Notes: generated by a model not told the origin, from the letters alone. Counted from the stretch's first letter, positions 26,651-35,385 are shown. The stretch is DNA of 64,000 nt from Streptomyces sp. B93 (GCF_018070565.1 NZ_JAGPXL010000039.1:1-64000), one strand, 5' to 3'. Numbers and translations: made by a program.

Positions 26651-26668
26651 CTACTCCACGGGGAGTAG
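26651..26668. promoter_or_regulatory. CTACTCC-N4-GGAGTAG operator candidate
   Basis: CTACTCC (26651-26657), ACGG and GGAGTAG (26662-26668) form a perfect 7-bp inverted repeat in the 165-bp divergent promoter of the AhpD-like gene and the two-component operon. Spacing and symmetry suit a NarL/LuxR-type response regulator dimer, so the RR encoded at 27836 is the natural binder. A TAGTGT -10-like hexamer lies just before the kinase start. Confidence 0.55.
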
Positions 26669-26726
26669 CGCGGGAGTTGTCCACAGGGCGGACGCCGATG
26701 TCGGTGCGGCCGTCTAGTGTGCGGGC

Positions 26727-27839
26727 ATGGACGGGCACCCGGTCACCCGCAGGCACCTCGCCGACGCGGCCCTCGCGGTCGTGGTCGGCGCCCTCGTGCT
26801 GACCACGGCCGCCTTCGACGACGGCACCACCACCGTCGACCGGGCGCTTATCGTCCTCGGCTGTGCGGCGCTGGCGTTCTACCGCGCCGCCCCGCGCGCC
26901 GTCCTCGCGGTGGCCACCCTGACCGGCACGGCCTACGTGCTGCACGCCCATCCCGGCCCGCTCGCCGCGCTGCCCGTCCTCGGCGCCGTGCACACCGCGG
27001 CCCGCGCCGGGCACCGGGCGCTCGGCGCGGCGGCGAGCGGGGTGTACCTCGCCGGGTACGTCGCCACCGGGCCGGCCACCCAGGAGGTGGTGGAGCGGAC
27101 CGCGCTGCTCGCGGGCTGGTTCCTGTGTGCGGTCGTGACCGGCCTCGCCGACCGCAACTGGCAGGCCTATCTGCGCCAGACCGAACAGCGCGCCCTCGAG
27201 GCCGAACGCACCCGGGAGGAGGCCGCGCTGCGCCGCGCCGGGGAGGAACGCCTGCGCATCGCCCGGGAGTTGCACGACTCGCTCACCCACAGCATCTCCA
27301 TCGTCAAGCTCCAGGCGGGCGTCGCCGTGCACCTGGCCCGCAAGCGCGGCGACGAAGTGCCGCCCGCGCTGCTCGCCATCCAGGAGGCCAGCGGCGAGGC
27401 GATGCGCGAACTGCGGGCCACCCTGGAGGTGCTGCGCGCCGACGAACCGACCGGCACCCCCGAACAGCTGGTGGAGCGGGCCCGCGCTGCGGGACTCGCG
27501 GTCGAACTGACCGTCACCGGCGACGAGCGCCCCCTGCCGGGAGGCGTCGGCCGGGCCGCCTACCGCATCGTGCAGGAGGCCCTCACCAACGCGGCCCGGC
27601 ACGCGGGCCCGGCGGAGGTGACGGTCCGGCTCGACCACGGCCGGGACACCCTGGAGATACGCGTGGACGACGACGGAGCGGCCGACCCGGCCCGCCCGCC
27701 GGTGCCCGGCACCGGACTCACCGGCATGCGCGAACGCGTCACCGTTCTCGGCGGCACCCTGCACGCCGCCCCGCGCGCCACCGGCGGCTTCTCGGTACGG
27801 GCCGAACTGCCCGTCGGCGCGGGGGGAGACGGCCGATGA
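26727..27839 (+). CDS. NarL-type sensor histidine kinase
   Basis: 370 aa. Residues ~8-150 contain four or five membrane helices with very short loops, an intramembrane-type sensor. The phospho-acceptor His lies in RIARELHDSLTHSISIV within a HisKA_3 dimerisation domain. The HATPase domain (YRIVQEALTNAARHAG, GTGLTGMRERV) completes it. The stop overlaps the response regulator start (ATGA), so the pair is coupled. The signal is unknown; the divergent AhpD-like gene hints at a redox or membrane stress. Confidence 0.92.
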   Translation: MDGHPVTRRHLADAALAVVVGALVLTTAAFDDGTTTVDRALIVLGCAALAFYRAAPRAVLAVATLTGTAYVLHAHPGPLAALPVLGAVHTAARAGHRALGAAASGVYLAGYVATGPATQEVVERTALLAGWFLCAVVTGLADRNWQAYLRQTEQRALEAERTREEAALRRAGEERLRIARELHDSLTHSISIVKLQAGVAVHLARKRGDEVPPALLAIQEASGEAMRELRATLEVLRADEPTGTPEQLVERARAAGLAVELTVTGDERPLPGGVGRAAYRIVQEALTNAARHAGPAEVTVRLDHGRDTLEIRVDDDGAADPARPPVPGTGLTGMRERVTVLGGTLHAAPRATGGFSVRAELPVGAGGDGR

Positions 27840-28510
27840 CGGACGCGGTCCGGGTCGCCCTCGTCGACGACCAGGCGCTGATGCGCGCCGGTTTCCGGGC
27901 CCTGCTGGAGGCCGAGGACGGCATCGAGGTGGTCGGGGAGGCGGCCGACGGCGAACAGGGCCTCGCCCTGGTGCGCGCGCAGGTGCCCGACATCGCGCTG
28001 GTCGATGTGCAGATGCCGGTGCTGTCGGGCATCGAGACGACCCGCCGGATCGCCGCCGACCCGGCGCTGGCGGACGTACGCGTGGTGATCCTCACCAACT
28101 ACGGCTTCGACAGCTATGTCTTCGAGGCGCTGCGGGCCGGGGCGAGCGGCTTCCTGCTGAAGGACACCGAACCCGCCGACCTGCTCCAGGCCATCGAGGT
28201 CGTCGCCCGGGGCGAGGCCCTGCTGTCCCCGTCCGTCACCCGCACCCTGATCGGTGAGTTCGTCTCCCGGCCCCCGGACCGGGCCACCGCACCCGGTCTG
28301 GAGGGCCTCACCCGCCGCGAACGCGAGGTCACCGCGCTCGCCGCACGCGGCCTGACCAACGAGGAGATAGCCGCCCACATGGTCATCAGCCCCTTCACCG
28401 CGAAGACCCACATCAGCCGGGCGATGACCAAGCTGGGCGCACGGGATCGCGCCCAGCTGGTCGTCTTCGCCTATGAGTCGGGCCTGGTGACCGCGCGCGG
28501 CGGCCGCTGA
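27836..28510 (+). CDS. NarL/LuxR-family response regulator
   Basis: 224 aa. The receiver domain (~5-122) has acidic pocket Asp11-Asp12, phospho-acceptor Asp57 (LVDVQMP) and Lys in FLLKDTEP. The LuxR HTH (~155-215) reads LTRREREVTALAARGLTNEEIAAHM. It pairs with the overlapping kinase gene and probably binds the CTACTCC inverted repeat upstream of its own operon and of the AhpD-like gene. It converges with the acetylxylan esterase gene, with 3 bp between stops. Confidence 0.93.
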   Translation: MTDAVRVALVDDQALMRAGFRALLEAEDGIEVVGEAADGEQGLALVRAQVPDIALVDVQMPVLSGIETTRRIAADPALADVRVVILTNYGFDSYVFEALRAGASGFLLKDTEPADLLQAIEVVARGEALLSPSVTRTLIGEFVSRPPDRATAPGLEGLTRREREVTALAARGLTNEEIAAHMVISPFTAKTHISRAMTKLGARDRAQLVVFAYESGLVTARGGR

Positions 28511-28513
28511 CCG

Positions 28514-29497
28514 TCAGCTCGCGCTACACGAGACCGTCGGCCAGGTCCAGTTGCCGTTGTGCTGGATGGTGAGGCCCCAGTTGTTGCCGCTGCCGTTGGG
28601 CCTGGCGGTGAGGACCTGGGCACTGGGGTAGCTGGCGCTGATGTTCCAGGTGTTGAGGACCTTCGCCGGGGACGGCACGTTCATCGTCACGGTCCAGTCG
28701 TTGGAGCCGCTGACCGAGACGTTGAGGTTGTAGCGGTCGCCCCACTGCTGCCCCGCGGACAGGGTCGCCGTGCAGCTGCTGCCGCCTCCGCCTCCGCCCC
28801 CGCCGCTTCCGTCCGGGGCCACCGCGCGTCCCGTCTGCGGGGAGATCATGCCGGAGCACAAGCCGCGGGCGGACAGGTTCTGCGCGATGCGCGGGATCGC
28901 CGCGAGCGTGTTGGCGGACCAGTCGTGCATCAGGATGACCTGACCGTTCGTCAGCCGCGAGGCCGCCTGCACGATCGCGTCCGTGCTCGCGCCGTTCCAG
29001 TCCTGCGAGTCGACGTCCCACAGGACCTCGGTGAGCCCGTACTTCGCCTCCACCGAGCGCAGGGTCGCGTTGGTCTCCCCGTACGGCGGACGGAAGAGCT
29101 TCGGCGTCCCGCCCCCGGCACTGGCGATGGCCTGCTGGGTGCGGGAGATCTCCGAGTCCATCTGCGCCTGGCTCAGCTGGGTCATGTGCGGATGGGTGTA
29201 GCTGTGGTTGGCCACCCACATCCCGGCGTCGACCTGGGCCCTGACCTGGGCCGGGTTGGCGGCGGCGTACTGGCCCTGGTTGAACATCGTGGCCCGCAGG
29301 CCGTTCTGCCGCAGGGCGCTCAGCAGGGCCGGGGTGCTGCTGGACGGGCCGTCGTCGAAGGTCAGCCCGACGTATCCGGTACAGGCTTGTGCCCGTGCCG
29401 GGGCCGCGTCGACGGCGGTGGTGCCCGTCATGGCCAGCGCGCCGACGGCGACCCCGGTGAGCAGGGTGCGGGTGGCCAGGCGTGGTGTGCTGCGCAT
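28514..29497 (-). CDS. axeA: Secreted acetylxylan esterase (CE4) with xylan-binding module
   Basis: 327 aa. Signal peptide ~1-36. NodB/CE4 domain ~40-225 with motifs TFDDGPSS (catalytic base Asp and metal Asp), HSYTHPH (two metal His), RPPYGE, DVDSQDW and ILMHDW. A Gly/Ser linker then leads to a C-terminal ~86-residue carbohydrate-binding module of CBM2-like type. It removes acetyl groups from xylan so that xylanase can act. It lies 34 bp downstream of the xylanase gene, the order known for Streptomyces xlnB-axeA. Its binding module is about 92% identical to that of the xylanase. Confidence 0.93.
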   Translation of the reverse strand: MRSTPRLATRTLLTGVAVGALAMTGTTAVDAAPARAQACTGYVGLTFDDGPSSSTPALLSALRQNGLRATMFNQGQYAAANPAQVRAQVDAGMWVANHSYTHPHMTQLSQAQMDSEISRTQQAIASAGGGTPKLFRPPYGETNATLRSVEAKYGLTEVLWDVDSQDWNGASTDAIVQAASRLTNGQVILMHDWSANTLAAIPRIAQNLSARGLCSGMISPQTGRAVAPDGSGGGGGGGGSSCTATLSAGQQWGDRYNLNVSVSGSNDWTVTMNVPSPAKVLNTWNISASYPSAQVLTARPNGSGNNWGLTIQHNGNWTWPTVSCSAS

Positions 29498-29531
29498 GGG
29501 GGTGCGTCCTCCTGTATGGCCGGGGTCGGGG

Positions 29532-30500
29532 TCAGCTCGTACTGCATGAGACCGTCGGCCAGGTCCAGTTGCCGTTGTGCTGGACGGTGAGGCCCCAGTT
29601 GTTGCCGCTGCCGTTGGGCCTGGCGGTGAGGACCTGGGCGCTCGGGTAGCTGGCGCTGACGTTCCAGGTGGAGAGGACCTTGGCGGGGGAGGGGACGTTC
29701 ATGGTCACGGTCCAGTTGCTGGAGCCGCTGACGGAGACGTTGAGGTTGTAGCGGTCGCTCCACTGCTGGCCGGCGGAGAGGGTCGCGGTGCAGCCACCGC
29801 CGCCACCGCCGCCGCCACCGCCGCCGCCGCTGGAACTGCCGACCGTGATGTTGGAGTTGCCGCTGCTCTGGTAGCCCTCGGTCGCCATGATCATGTAGTA
29901 GTTCAGCGTGCCCATGGTCATCCCGGCACGGGACCAGGCGTCGAAGTGGTTGCCGGTGGTGATGGTGCCGCCCGTGCGCTTCGACTGGCGGACGCTCCAG
30001 TACTGGTCGAAGGTGCGGGTGCCCTCGACGGAGGGGGCGTTGTAGCGGGTGGTCTTGTAGATGTCGTAGGTGCCGCCGTCGCTGCTGACGGTGCCCATGA
30101 AGGTGCCGGTGGGCCGGTAGGTGCCCCAGTTGTCGACGATGTAGTACTCGACGAGCGGGTTGGACATCCAGCCGTAGAGCGTCAGATAGGCGTTGCCGGA
30201 CGGGTTGAAGCTGCCCGAGTAGGTCACCGTCCGTCGGCTGCCGCTGCTCCAGCCCTTGCCCGCGACGAAGTTGCCGGTGTTGCTCCACTGGGTGCTGTAG
30301 TTGCCGCCGTTGCTCATGTTCATGGAGACCGTGCCGGGGGCGTCGGTCCAGAACGAGTAGTAGTAGCCCTCGTGCGTGCCGGTCTGGTTGGTGTTGACGA
30401 GCGTGTCGGCGTGCGCGGCCGACGGGATCAGCAGCGCGATCACGACGGCCAGGACGAGGGTCCAGCCGCGTCTGAGGGATCTTGCACTGAACGCGTTCAT
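29532..30500 (-). CDS. xlnB: Secreted GH11 endo-1,4-beta-xylanase with xylan-binding module
   Basis: 322 aa. Signal peptide ~1-31 ending in AHA. The GH11 jelly-roll follows (~33-222), with the nucleophile Glu in NPLVEYYIVDNWG and the acid/base Glu in MIMATEGYQSSG. A 12-Gly linker and a C-terminal CBM2-like module complete it. It cleaves internal xylan bonds outside the cell. The ATG at 30500 is chosen over an upstream frame to 30584 because the signal peptide begins there and GGAGG lies upstream. It leads an operon with the acetylxylan esterase. Confidence 0.95.
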   Translation of the reverse strand: MNAFSARSLRRGWTLVLAVVIALLIPSAAHADTLVNTNQTGTHEGYYYSFWTDAPGTVSMNMSNGGNYSTQWSNTGNFVAGKGWSSGSRRTVTYSGSFNPSGNAYLTLYGWMSNPLVEYYIVDNWGTYRPTGTFMGTVSSDGGTYDIYKTTRYNAPSVEGTRTFDQYWSVRQSKRTGGTITTGNHFDAWSRAGMTMGTLNYYMIMATEGYQSSGNSNITVGSSSGGGGGGGGGGGGCTATLSAGQQWSDRYNLNVSVSGSSNWTVTMNVPSPAKVLSTWNVSASYPSAQVLTARPNGSGNNWGLTVQHNGNWTWPTVSCSTS

Positions 30501-30585
30501 CTCCGGGCTTCCTCCTGGGGAAGGGGGTGCGGGTATGCGCGGTGCGAACGGCGCCAGTGTTGGTGTGACCCCGACAAGTGTCAAC

Positions 30586-30613
30586 AGTTTCGGTACTTAT
30601 TTCGAAACTTGCG
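30586..30613. promoter_or_regulatory. Xylanase operator candidate (CGAAAC repeats)
   Basis: AGTTTCG (30586-30592) and CGAAACT (30603-30609) are exact inverted repeats. The right half extends to CGAAACTTGCG (30603-30613), close to the CGAAA/TTTCG-type palindromes described upstream of Streptomyces xylanase genes. It lies about 90-110 bp before the xylanase start. The surrounding 30501-30763 gap also contains another TTTCGAAG at about 30738. Confidence 0.55.
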
Positions 30614-30763
30614 GTCGGGGGAGGGTGTGCCTGGACCGATAAAGGTGCAGCTCAAGGCGGCTGGAGGGCTGAAGGGCTTGATTGCCTCCGGTCTCTGATC
30701 GGTTCACGGACCAAAAGGACACCGGTGCTTGCCGAATGTTTCGAAGAAGTCGGGCGCCTTCGC

Positions 30764-31363
30764 CTAGCCGCGCCAGATGTTGTCGAAGGCCGCGGACTCG
30801 ATGCTCCTGCGCTGCCGTTCCCCCGCCAGCTCCGTGACGGCCTGGTGGACGGTGCCCAGAACGGTGCCCTGGCCGTCCGTGAGACCGGCGGGCGCGTCGG
30901 CGGGCTGTTCCGTCATCCCCACGGCGGCCGCGAGACCGGTGAGGACGGGATCACCCGATGCCAGGCGTTCGGTCGCCCGGTGGAGGGCCGAGGGGTCCTT
31001 CGGTGCCGGACGTGTCCGGCGCAGCGGGTTGCGGGACGCGCGCTCGGGTGCCACGAGGCCCTCGGACTCGAGCGCGGCCCGGTAGCGCGCGGCCAGGTCG
31101 CGACCGCGGCGCCACAGCCAGTCCTCCACGGTCCCGCCGGAGGCGTGCCGGGCCAGCTCCGAGGCGGCTTCGAGCAGCAGGGGGTCGGCGGACGACGGCG
31201 GTTGCCCGGGTACGAGGCGGTCGTCGTCGAGGGTGACGGCCGCGGCGTCCAGGAGATCGATGACTTCCGCCCCGGCCAGCGCGAGGGAGAGGTCGCCCCG
31301 CTCCACGACGGAGCCGGTCGGCGGGTCGGTGGCGAGCAGGGACAGGTCCCGGGCTGTGGTCAT
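30764..31363 (-). CDS. GPP34-family phosphoprotein
   Basis: 199 aa, single GPP34 (GOLPH3-like) domain: RDLSLLATDPPTGSVVERG, LSLALAGAEVIDLLDAAAVTLDDDRL, and a helical core with LWRRGRDLAARYRAALESEGLV. The family binds phosphoinositides in eukaryotes; its role in actinobacteria is unknown but peripheral membrane attachment is plausible. The ATG at 31363 is used rather than a TTG at 31375. It stands alone between the xylanase promoter and the nitrate operon end. Confidence 0.87.
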   Translation of the reverse strand: MTTARDLSLLATDPPTGSVVERGDLSLALAGAEVIDLLDAAAVTLDDDRLVPGQPPSSADPLLLEAASELARHASGGTVEDWLWRRGRDLAARYRAALESEGLVAPERASRNPLRRTRPAPKDPSALHRATERLASGDPVLTGLAAAVGMTEQPADAPAGLTDGQGTVLGTVHQAVTELAGERQRRSIESAAFDNIWRG

Positions 31364-31474
31364 GAACGGCTCCAAGTCTGCCCCGTGGTCGATGTCCCCA
31401 CCACGATAGGCGGGTGCCCCGAGTGGGTCCCGTCGTGCCCCGGCCCGGCCTGCGTATCCACGTCGTGTGACTGG

Positions 31475-32596
31475 TCAGCCGACCCGCAGGACACGGAACC
31501 GGCCGGGTGCCGCCGGGTCGCGGTCGACGACCTGGAGGGGCGTCCCGGCCCACTGCCACACGCTGACGCCCGGCACGCGCGAGAACCCGATCCGCCCGCG
31601 GGTGCCCTCGACCTCCACCCGCGGCCAGGCCGCGGCGACACGCGCCCGGTCCGTGCCGTGGGAACGCAGCACCTCGGCCAGGACGGTGATCGTGTCGTAC
31701 CCCTCGAAGGCGACGAAGGAGGGCGCCTCGCCCAGCCGCCCGCGCAGGGCCGTCTCGACCCGGGCTCCCAGCGGGCTGAGCCGCTCGGGCAGATACCGCA
31801 GGAACGGCACCCCCGCGCCCTCGGCACCCAGCGAGGCCGCCCAGCCGCCGAACTCCGGCTGCCCGGCCGGGGCGCCGATCAGGACGCCGTCGAGGCGCCG
31901 GTCGCGCCGGACGGACCTGACCACCGGCACCGCTGGCTCCGGGTGGCCGACCAACAGCAGCAGGGCCGTGGCGCGCTGGGCGAGCAGGTCGTCGCAGACG
32001 GCCGTGGGGGCGGCGCCGCCCAGGTCGAGTTCGGTGACGGTGCCCCCGCGGGGCGCGAGGTGCTCCCGCAGCAGGCGGACTCCGGACGCCCAGTAGAGAC
32101 TCGGCTGGGTCGCCACGGCGATGCGCCGGTGGCCCGCGTCGAGCAGGAAGTCGGCGTAGAGGCGCCAGCCCTGGGACTGCGGCGGACAGAGGCGCGCGAC
32201 CCACTCCGTCGGCTCGTCGGTGAGCGCGTCGAGAACCGCCGACGAGCACAGGTACGGCAGACCGAGGGCGTCGGCCCTGGCCGCGGCGGCGCGGGCGACG
32301 ACGCTGTGGTACTCCCCGGCCAGCGCGGTCACACCGAGGTCGGCCAGTTCGTCCACGGCCGCCGCGGCCCGCGCTGGATCGGCCGCGGAGTCCCGCACCA
32401 CCAGCTCGACCGGCCTTCCGGCGATCCCGTCGCCCTCGTTGACCTCGCGGACCGCCAACTCGAGCCCGGCCAGCAGATGGCGGCCCGCCTCGACCCAGCC
32501 GGGCCGGGAGAGCGGAGCCAGGGCGCCGATGCGGACGGACGGCCGGCCGGTGCGCTCCGCCGCGGACGACGGTGGTGGCGTGATCACACCGGCCAT
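31475..32596 (-). CDS. Type-I periplasmic-binding-protein-like ligand sensor (AmiC/LivK fold)
   Basis: 373 aa. Two-lobed Leu/Ile/Val-binding fold: IGALAPLSRPGWVEAGRHLLAGLELAV, PVELVVRDSAADP, GVTALAGEYHSVVARAAA, PPQSQGWRLYADFLL, GVLIGAPAGQPEF and FVAFEGYDTITVLAEVL. No convincing signal peptide or lipobox precedes it, whichever start is used (ATG 32596, or GTG 32605/32611), so it may be a cytoplasmic AmiC-type sensor. It is the last gene of the nitrate operon, which suggests sensing a nitrogen compound, though no cognate ABC transporter or ANTAR partner is present. Confidence 0.72.
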   Translation of the reverse strand: MAGVITPPPSSAAERTGRPSVRIGALAPLSRPGWVEAGRHLLAGLELAVREVNEGDGIAGRPVELVVRDSAADPARAAAAVDELADLGVTALAGEYHSVVARAAAARADALGLPYLCSSAVLDALTDEPTEWVARLCPPQSQGWRLYADFLLDAGHRRIAVATQPSLYWASGVRLLREHLAPRGGTVTELDLGGAAPTAVCDDLLAQRATALLLLVGHPEPAVPVVRSVRRDRRLDGVLIGAPAGQPEFGGWAASLGAEGAGVPFLRYLPERLSPLGARVETALRGRLGEAPSFVAFEGYDTITVLAEVLRSHGTDRARVAAAWPRVEVEGTRGRIGFSRVPGVSVWQWAGTPLQVVDRDPAAPGRFRVLRVG

Positions 32597-32663
32597 TGCA
32601 CCCACCGCCACCGCCGCCGGGCAACCGAATATCGCTGCTACCGCCGATGAGCCCCGAGATTCC

Positions 32664-33917
32664 TCAGGACCCTCCCGTCCCGGCCAGCAGTTCCTCCACC
32701 GGTGAGGGGAGGTCATGTCCGACGACCGACCGCAGCAGCGGGTAGGCGTGGCCGTACCCCACGAGCACGGCACCGAGCAGCACCCGCGCCTCGGAGTCCA
32801 GGACCAGCTTCGCGTAGCGGGCCCCGGGGCCGGGCCGGAGTCCTCCCGCACAGCTGAACGCCACCGCTCCCGGAGTGCGGCCGTGGGCGTCGCCCAGGCT
32901 CGCCACGTCGACACCGGGGACCTTCAGGACGGTCGCCGTGTCCGCCGGGCCGGGGACGGGGCCGTCGACCGGTGCGCCCAGGAGCTGCCCGGCCACCGCC
33001 TCGGCCATGCGGTAGCCGGGGGCGACCGTGCCGTGGCACCGGCCGTGGACCGCGGCACAGTCCCCGATGGCCCAGACGTCCGGTACCCCGGTGCGGCCCA
33101 GCTCGTCCACGAGGAAGCCGCCCCGCTCACCACGGGCCGGCCCGCCGGAGTCCGCCAGTTCGTCCCGCGGACGTGTCCCCGCCGAGAAGACGACCAGCCC
33201 CGCCGCGATCCGGGTCCCGTCCTCCAGCGTCACACCGCGCACCCGGCCGTCCGCCCCGGCGTCGACGGACCGCAGCGGGCTCCCGCAGGACAGCCGCAGC
33301 CCGGAGTGGAGCAGCCACCCGGCCAGGATGCGCGCCGCGGGCCCGTCGAGCTGAGCGGGCATCAGACGGGGAGCCGCCTCCACGACGTGCGGGCGCATGC
33401 CCAGGTGGCGGCGCAGCGCCTCCGCCGTCTCCAGTCCCAGCAGACCACCGCCGACCACCACCACCGGCGCCCCGGGCACGGCGGCCGAGCGGATCGCGTC
33501 GACGTCCGCCAGGGTCCGGTACGGGAGACAGCCGGGCAGGTCGGCGCCGGGCACCGGTGGACGGAACGCCGACGCTCCGGTGGCCAGCACCAGGGCGTCG
33601 TAGGAGATCCGGTCGGCGTCCGCGGTGAGCACGGCCCGTGCGGCCCGGTCGACGGCCACCACACGGGTGGCCGTCCGCCGTTCCACGAAGGGATCACCGT
33701 GCAGCGCGGGCCCGGCCAGGTCCAGGTCCGACTCCGGGGCACCGGCCAGCCGGTCCGTCAGCGCGACACGGTTGTACGCCGGCCGGGGTTCCTCACCGAG
33801 GACAAGGACGCGCCAGGCGTTCTCCAGGTCCCGGGAGCGCAGTTCCTCGACCAGCCGGTGCGCGGTCATTCCGTGACCGACGATCACCAGCGTGCGGGTC
33901 GCAGTCATCGACGTCAT
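32664..33917 (-). CDS. NirB-like FAD/NAD(P)H oxidoreductase, stand-alone
   Basis: 417 aa. Pyridine nucleotide-disulphide oxidoreductase fold: FAD-binding TLVIVGHGMTAHRLVEEL, LVLATGASAFRPPVPG, NAD-binding VVVVGGGLLGLETAEAL, and VWAIGDCAAVHG. It matches the N-terminal half of NADH-nitrite reductase large subunits but lacks the [2Fe-2S] and siroheme domains. It probably passes electrons from NAD(P)H to a partner protein. Two ATGs 9 bp apart (33917, 33908) follow GAAGGAG. Its 5' end overlaps the upstream flavoprotein gene by 125 bp. Confidence 0.83.
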   Translation of the reverse strand: MTSMTATRTLVIVGHGMTAHRLVEELRSRDLENAWRVLVLGEEPRPAYNRVALTDRLAGAPESDLDLAGPALHGDPFVERRTATRVVAVDRAARAVLTADADRISYDALVLATGASAFRPPVPGADLPGCLPYRTLADVDAIRSAAVPGAPVVVVGGGLLGLETAEALRRHLGMRPHVVEAAPRLMPAQLDGPAARILAGWLLHSGLRLSCGSPLRSVDAGADGRVRGVTLEDGTRIAAGLVVFSAGTRPRDELADSGGPARGERGGFLVDELGRTGVPDVWAIGDCAAVHGRCHGTVAPGYRMAEAVAGQLLGAPVDGPVPGPADTATVLKVPGVDVASLGDAHGRTPGAVAFSCAGGLRPGPGARYAKLVLDSEARVLLGAVLVGYGHAYPLLRSVVGHDLPSPVEELLAGTGGS

Positions 33918-35385
33918 CGACTCCTTCGTCGGCCGACGGCCCGCAACCGGCCGTCGGCTGCTCGGCGGTGAGCCGGGCGCACAGCTCGCGGACCTCGTCC
34001 GCGCAGGTGCCGCACCCCGTGGTGGCCCGGGTGGCACGGGCGAGGGCACGCACCTCCCGGGCGCCGTCGTGCCAGGCACGGACGAGCGTCTCCCGGGTCA
34101 CGTTGCTGCACCGGCACACCACCGTGCTCGCGGCCGGAGCGGACCCGGTCGGCGTCCGCCGTCCGGTAACCGTCCTGCCCAGCAGCAGGGCCAGCCGGTC
34201 ACCGGGCAGCGAACGGTGTGCGTCGTGGAGCTGGGTGAGCGCCGCGAGGGCGTCGGACATACCCACCACGACGGCGGACGACAGCCGTCCGGCCGCGTCG
34301 AGGGCCATGGTCGCGTACCTGCCCCCCGCCGGGTCGGAGAAGGTCACGACCTCGCCCGCGGCCGGGTCCCCGGCCTGGAGCGGCACTCCCAGCACACCGA
34401 GCGGCAGCCCCGGCACACGCGGACGCAGCACGCTGCCCGGACGCCGCTCACCTACGGGCCGCCGCCCGGTCAGCGAGCGGGCCAGCACCTCCGCCTGGTC
34501 CCACCCCGAGGCCAGCAGCCCCGGCGCCCACCCGGGGTGTTCGGCGCAGTCACCGATCGCCCGGATCCGCGGATCACTCGTGCGCAGCGCCCCGTCCACG
34601 AGCACCCCGCCGCGCACCGCCAGGCCCGCCGCGCGGGCGAGTGCGGTGCGCGCTCTGACGCCGGTGCAGCACACCAGGGTGTCCCAGGCCAGCGGGCGAC
34701 CGCGGTCGAGCACCAGCTTGCCCGGCTCGACCCGCGCGGCCGACTGGCCGCACTCCAGCCGGACCCCGAGGGAGACCAGGTGCCGGGCGAGCAGCTCCCC
34801 GGCCGCGGCGTCCAGCAGGCGGTCCAGCGGATACGGGCCGCGGTGCACCAGCGAGACATCCCGCCCGGAGCGCCGCAGGGCCACCGCGGTCTCCAGCCCG
34901 AGGGGGCCGCCGCCCAGTACGATGACCCGGTCGCCCCGGACGCGCGCGCAGTCCGCGAGGGACCGCAGCGCGGTGACACCGTCGATCAACCGCCCGTCGG
35001 CGGTCCGCAGGCCGGGCACCGCCGGGAGGACCGGTTCCGCCCCGGTGGCCAGGACCAGTGTGTCGTACCGGTGGTACGCGCCCGTTCCCGTCCGCACCCG
35101 TCGCCGGGCACGGTCCAGGCCCGTCACGGTGACGCTCCGCAGGCTGCGCACACCCGGTACCGGCGGCAGCCGCACCGCCGCCGGATCGAGCCCGCCGTCC
35201 AGCACCGAGGTGAGGAGCACCCGGTGGTAGGCGGGAACCGGCTCGGCGTCCAGCAGCAGGACGGTTCCCTCGTGGCCGTACCGGCGCAGCCGCTCCGCCA
35301 GCCGGTGGCCGACGGGGCCGCCCCCGACGATCACGACTTCCCCGGCCGTCGCCCTCCCGCTCAGGTGCCGCCCGTTCCCGCTCAC
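33793..35385 (-). CDS. NasB-like FAD oxidoreductase with BFD-type [2Fe-2S] domain
   Basis: 530 aa. FAD- and NAD-binding motifs EVVIVGGGPVGHRLAE, LVLATGAEPVLPAVPG, VIVLGGGPLGLETAVAL and IRAIGDCAEHPG. A bacterioferritin-associated-ferredoxin-like domain at ~430-490 has CRCSN and GCGTC cysteines. This is the domain plan of the electron-transfer subunit of assimilatory nitrate reductase. The GTG at 35385 overlaps the reductase stop (GTGA). The last ~41 codons overlap the next gene by 125 bp and look low-complexity, so the true end or a frameshift deserves checking. Confidence 0.83.
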   Translation of the reverse strand: MSGNGRHLSGRATAGEVVIVGGGPVGHRLAERLRRYGHEGTVLLLDAEPVPAYHRVLLTSVLDGGLDPAAVRLPPVPGVRSLRSVTVTGLDRARRRVRTGTGAYHRYDTLVLATGAEPVLPAVPGLRTADGRLIDGVTALRSLADCARVRGDRVIVLGGGPLGLETAVALRRSGRDVSLVHRGPYPLDRLLDAAAGELLARHLVSLGVRLECGQSAARVEPGKLVLDRGRPLAWDTLVCCTGVRARTALARAAGLAVRGGVLVDGALRTSDPRIRAIGDCAEHPGWAPGLLASGWDQAEVLARSLTGRRPVGERRPGSVLRPRVPGLPLGVLGVPLQAGDPAAGEVVTFSDPAGGRYATMALDAAGRLSSAVVVGMSDALAALTQLHDAHRSLPGDRLALLLGRTVTGRRTPTGSAPAASTVVCRCSNVTRETLVRAWHDGAREVRALARATRATTGCGTCADEVRELCARLTAEQPTAGCGPSADEGVDDVDDCDPHAGDRRSRNDRAPAGRGTALPGPGERLARPCPR

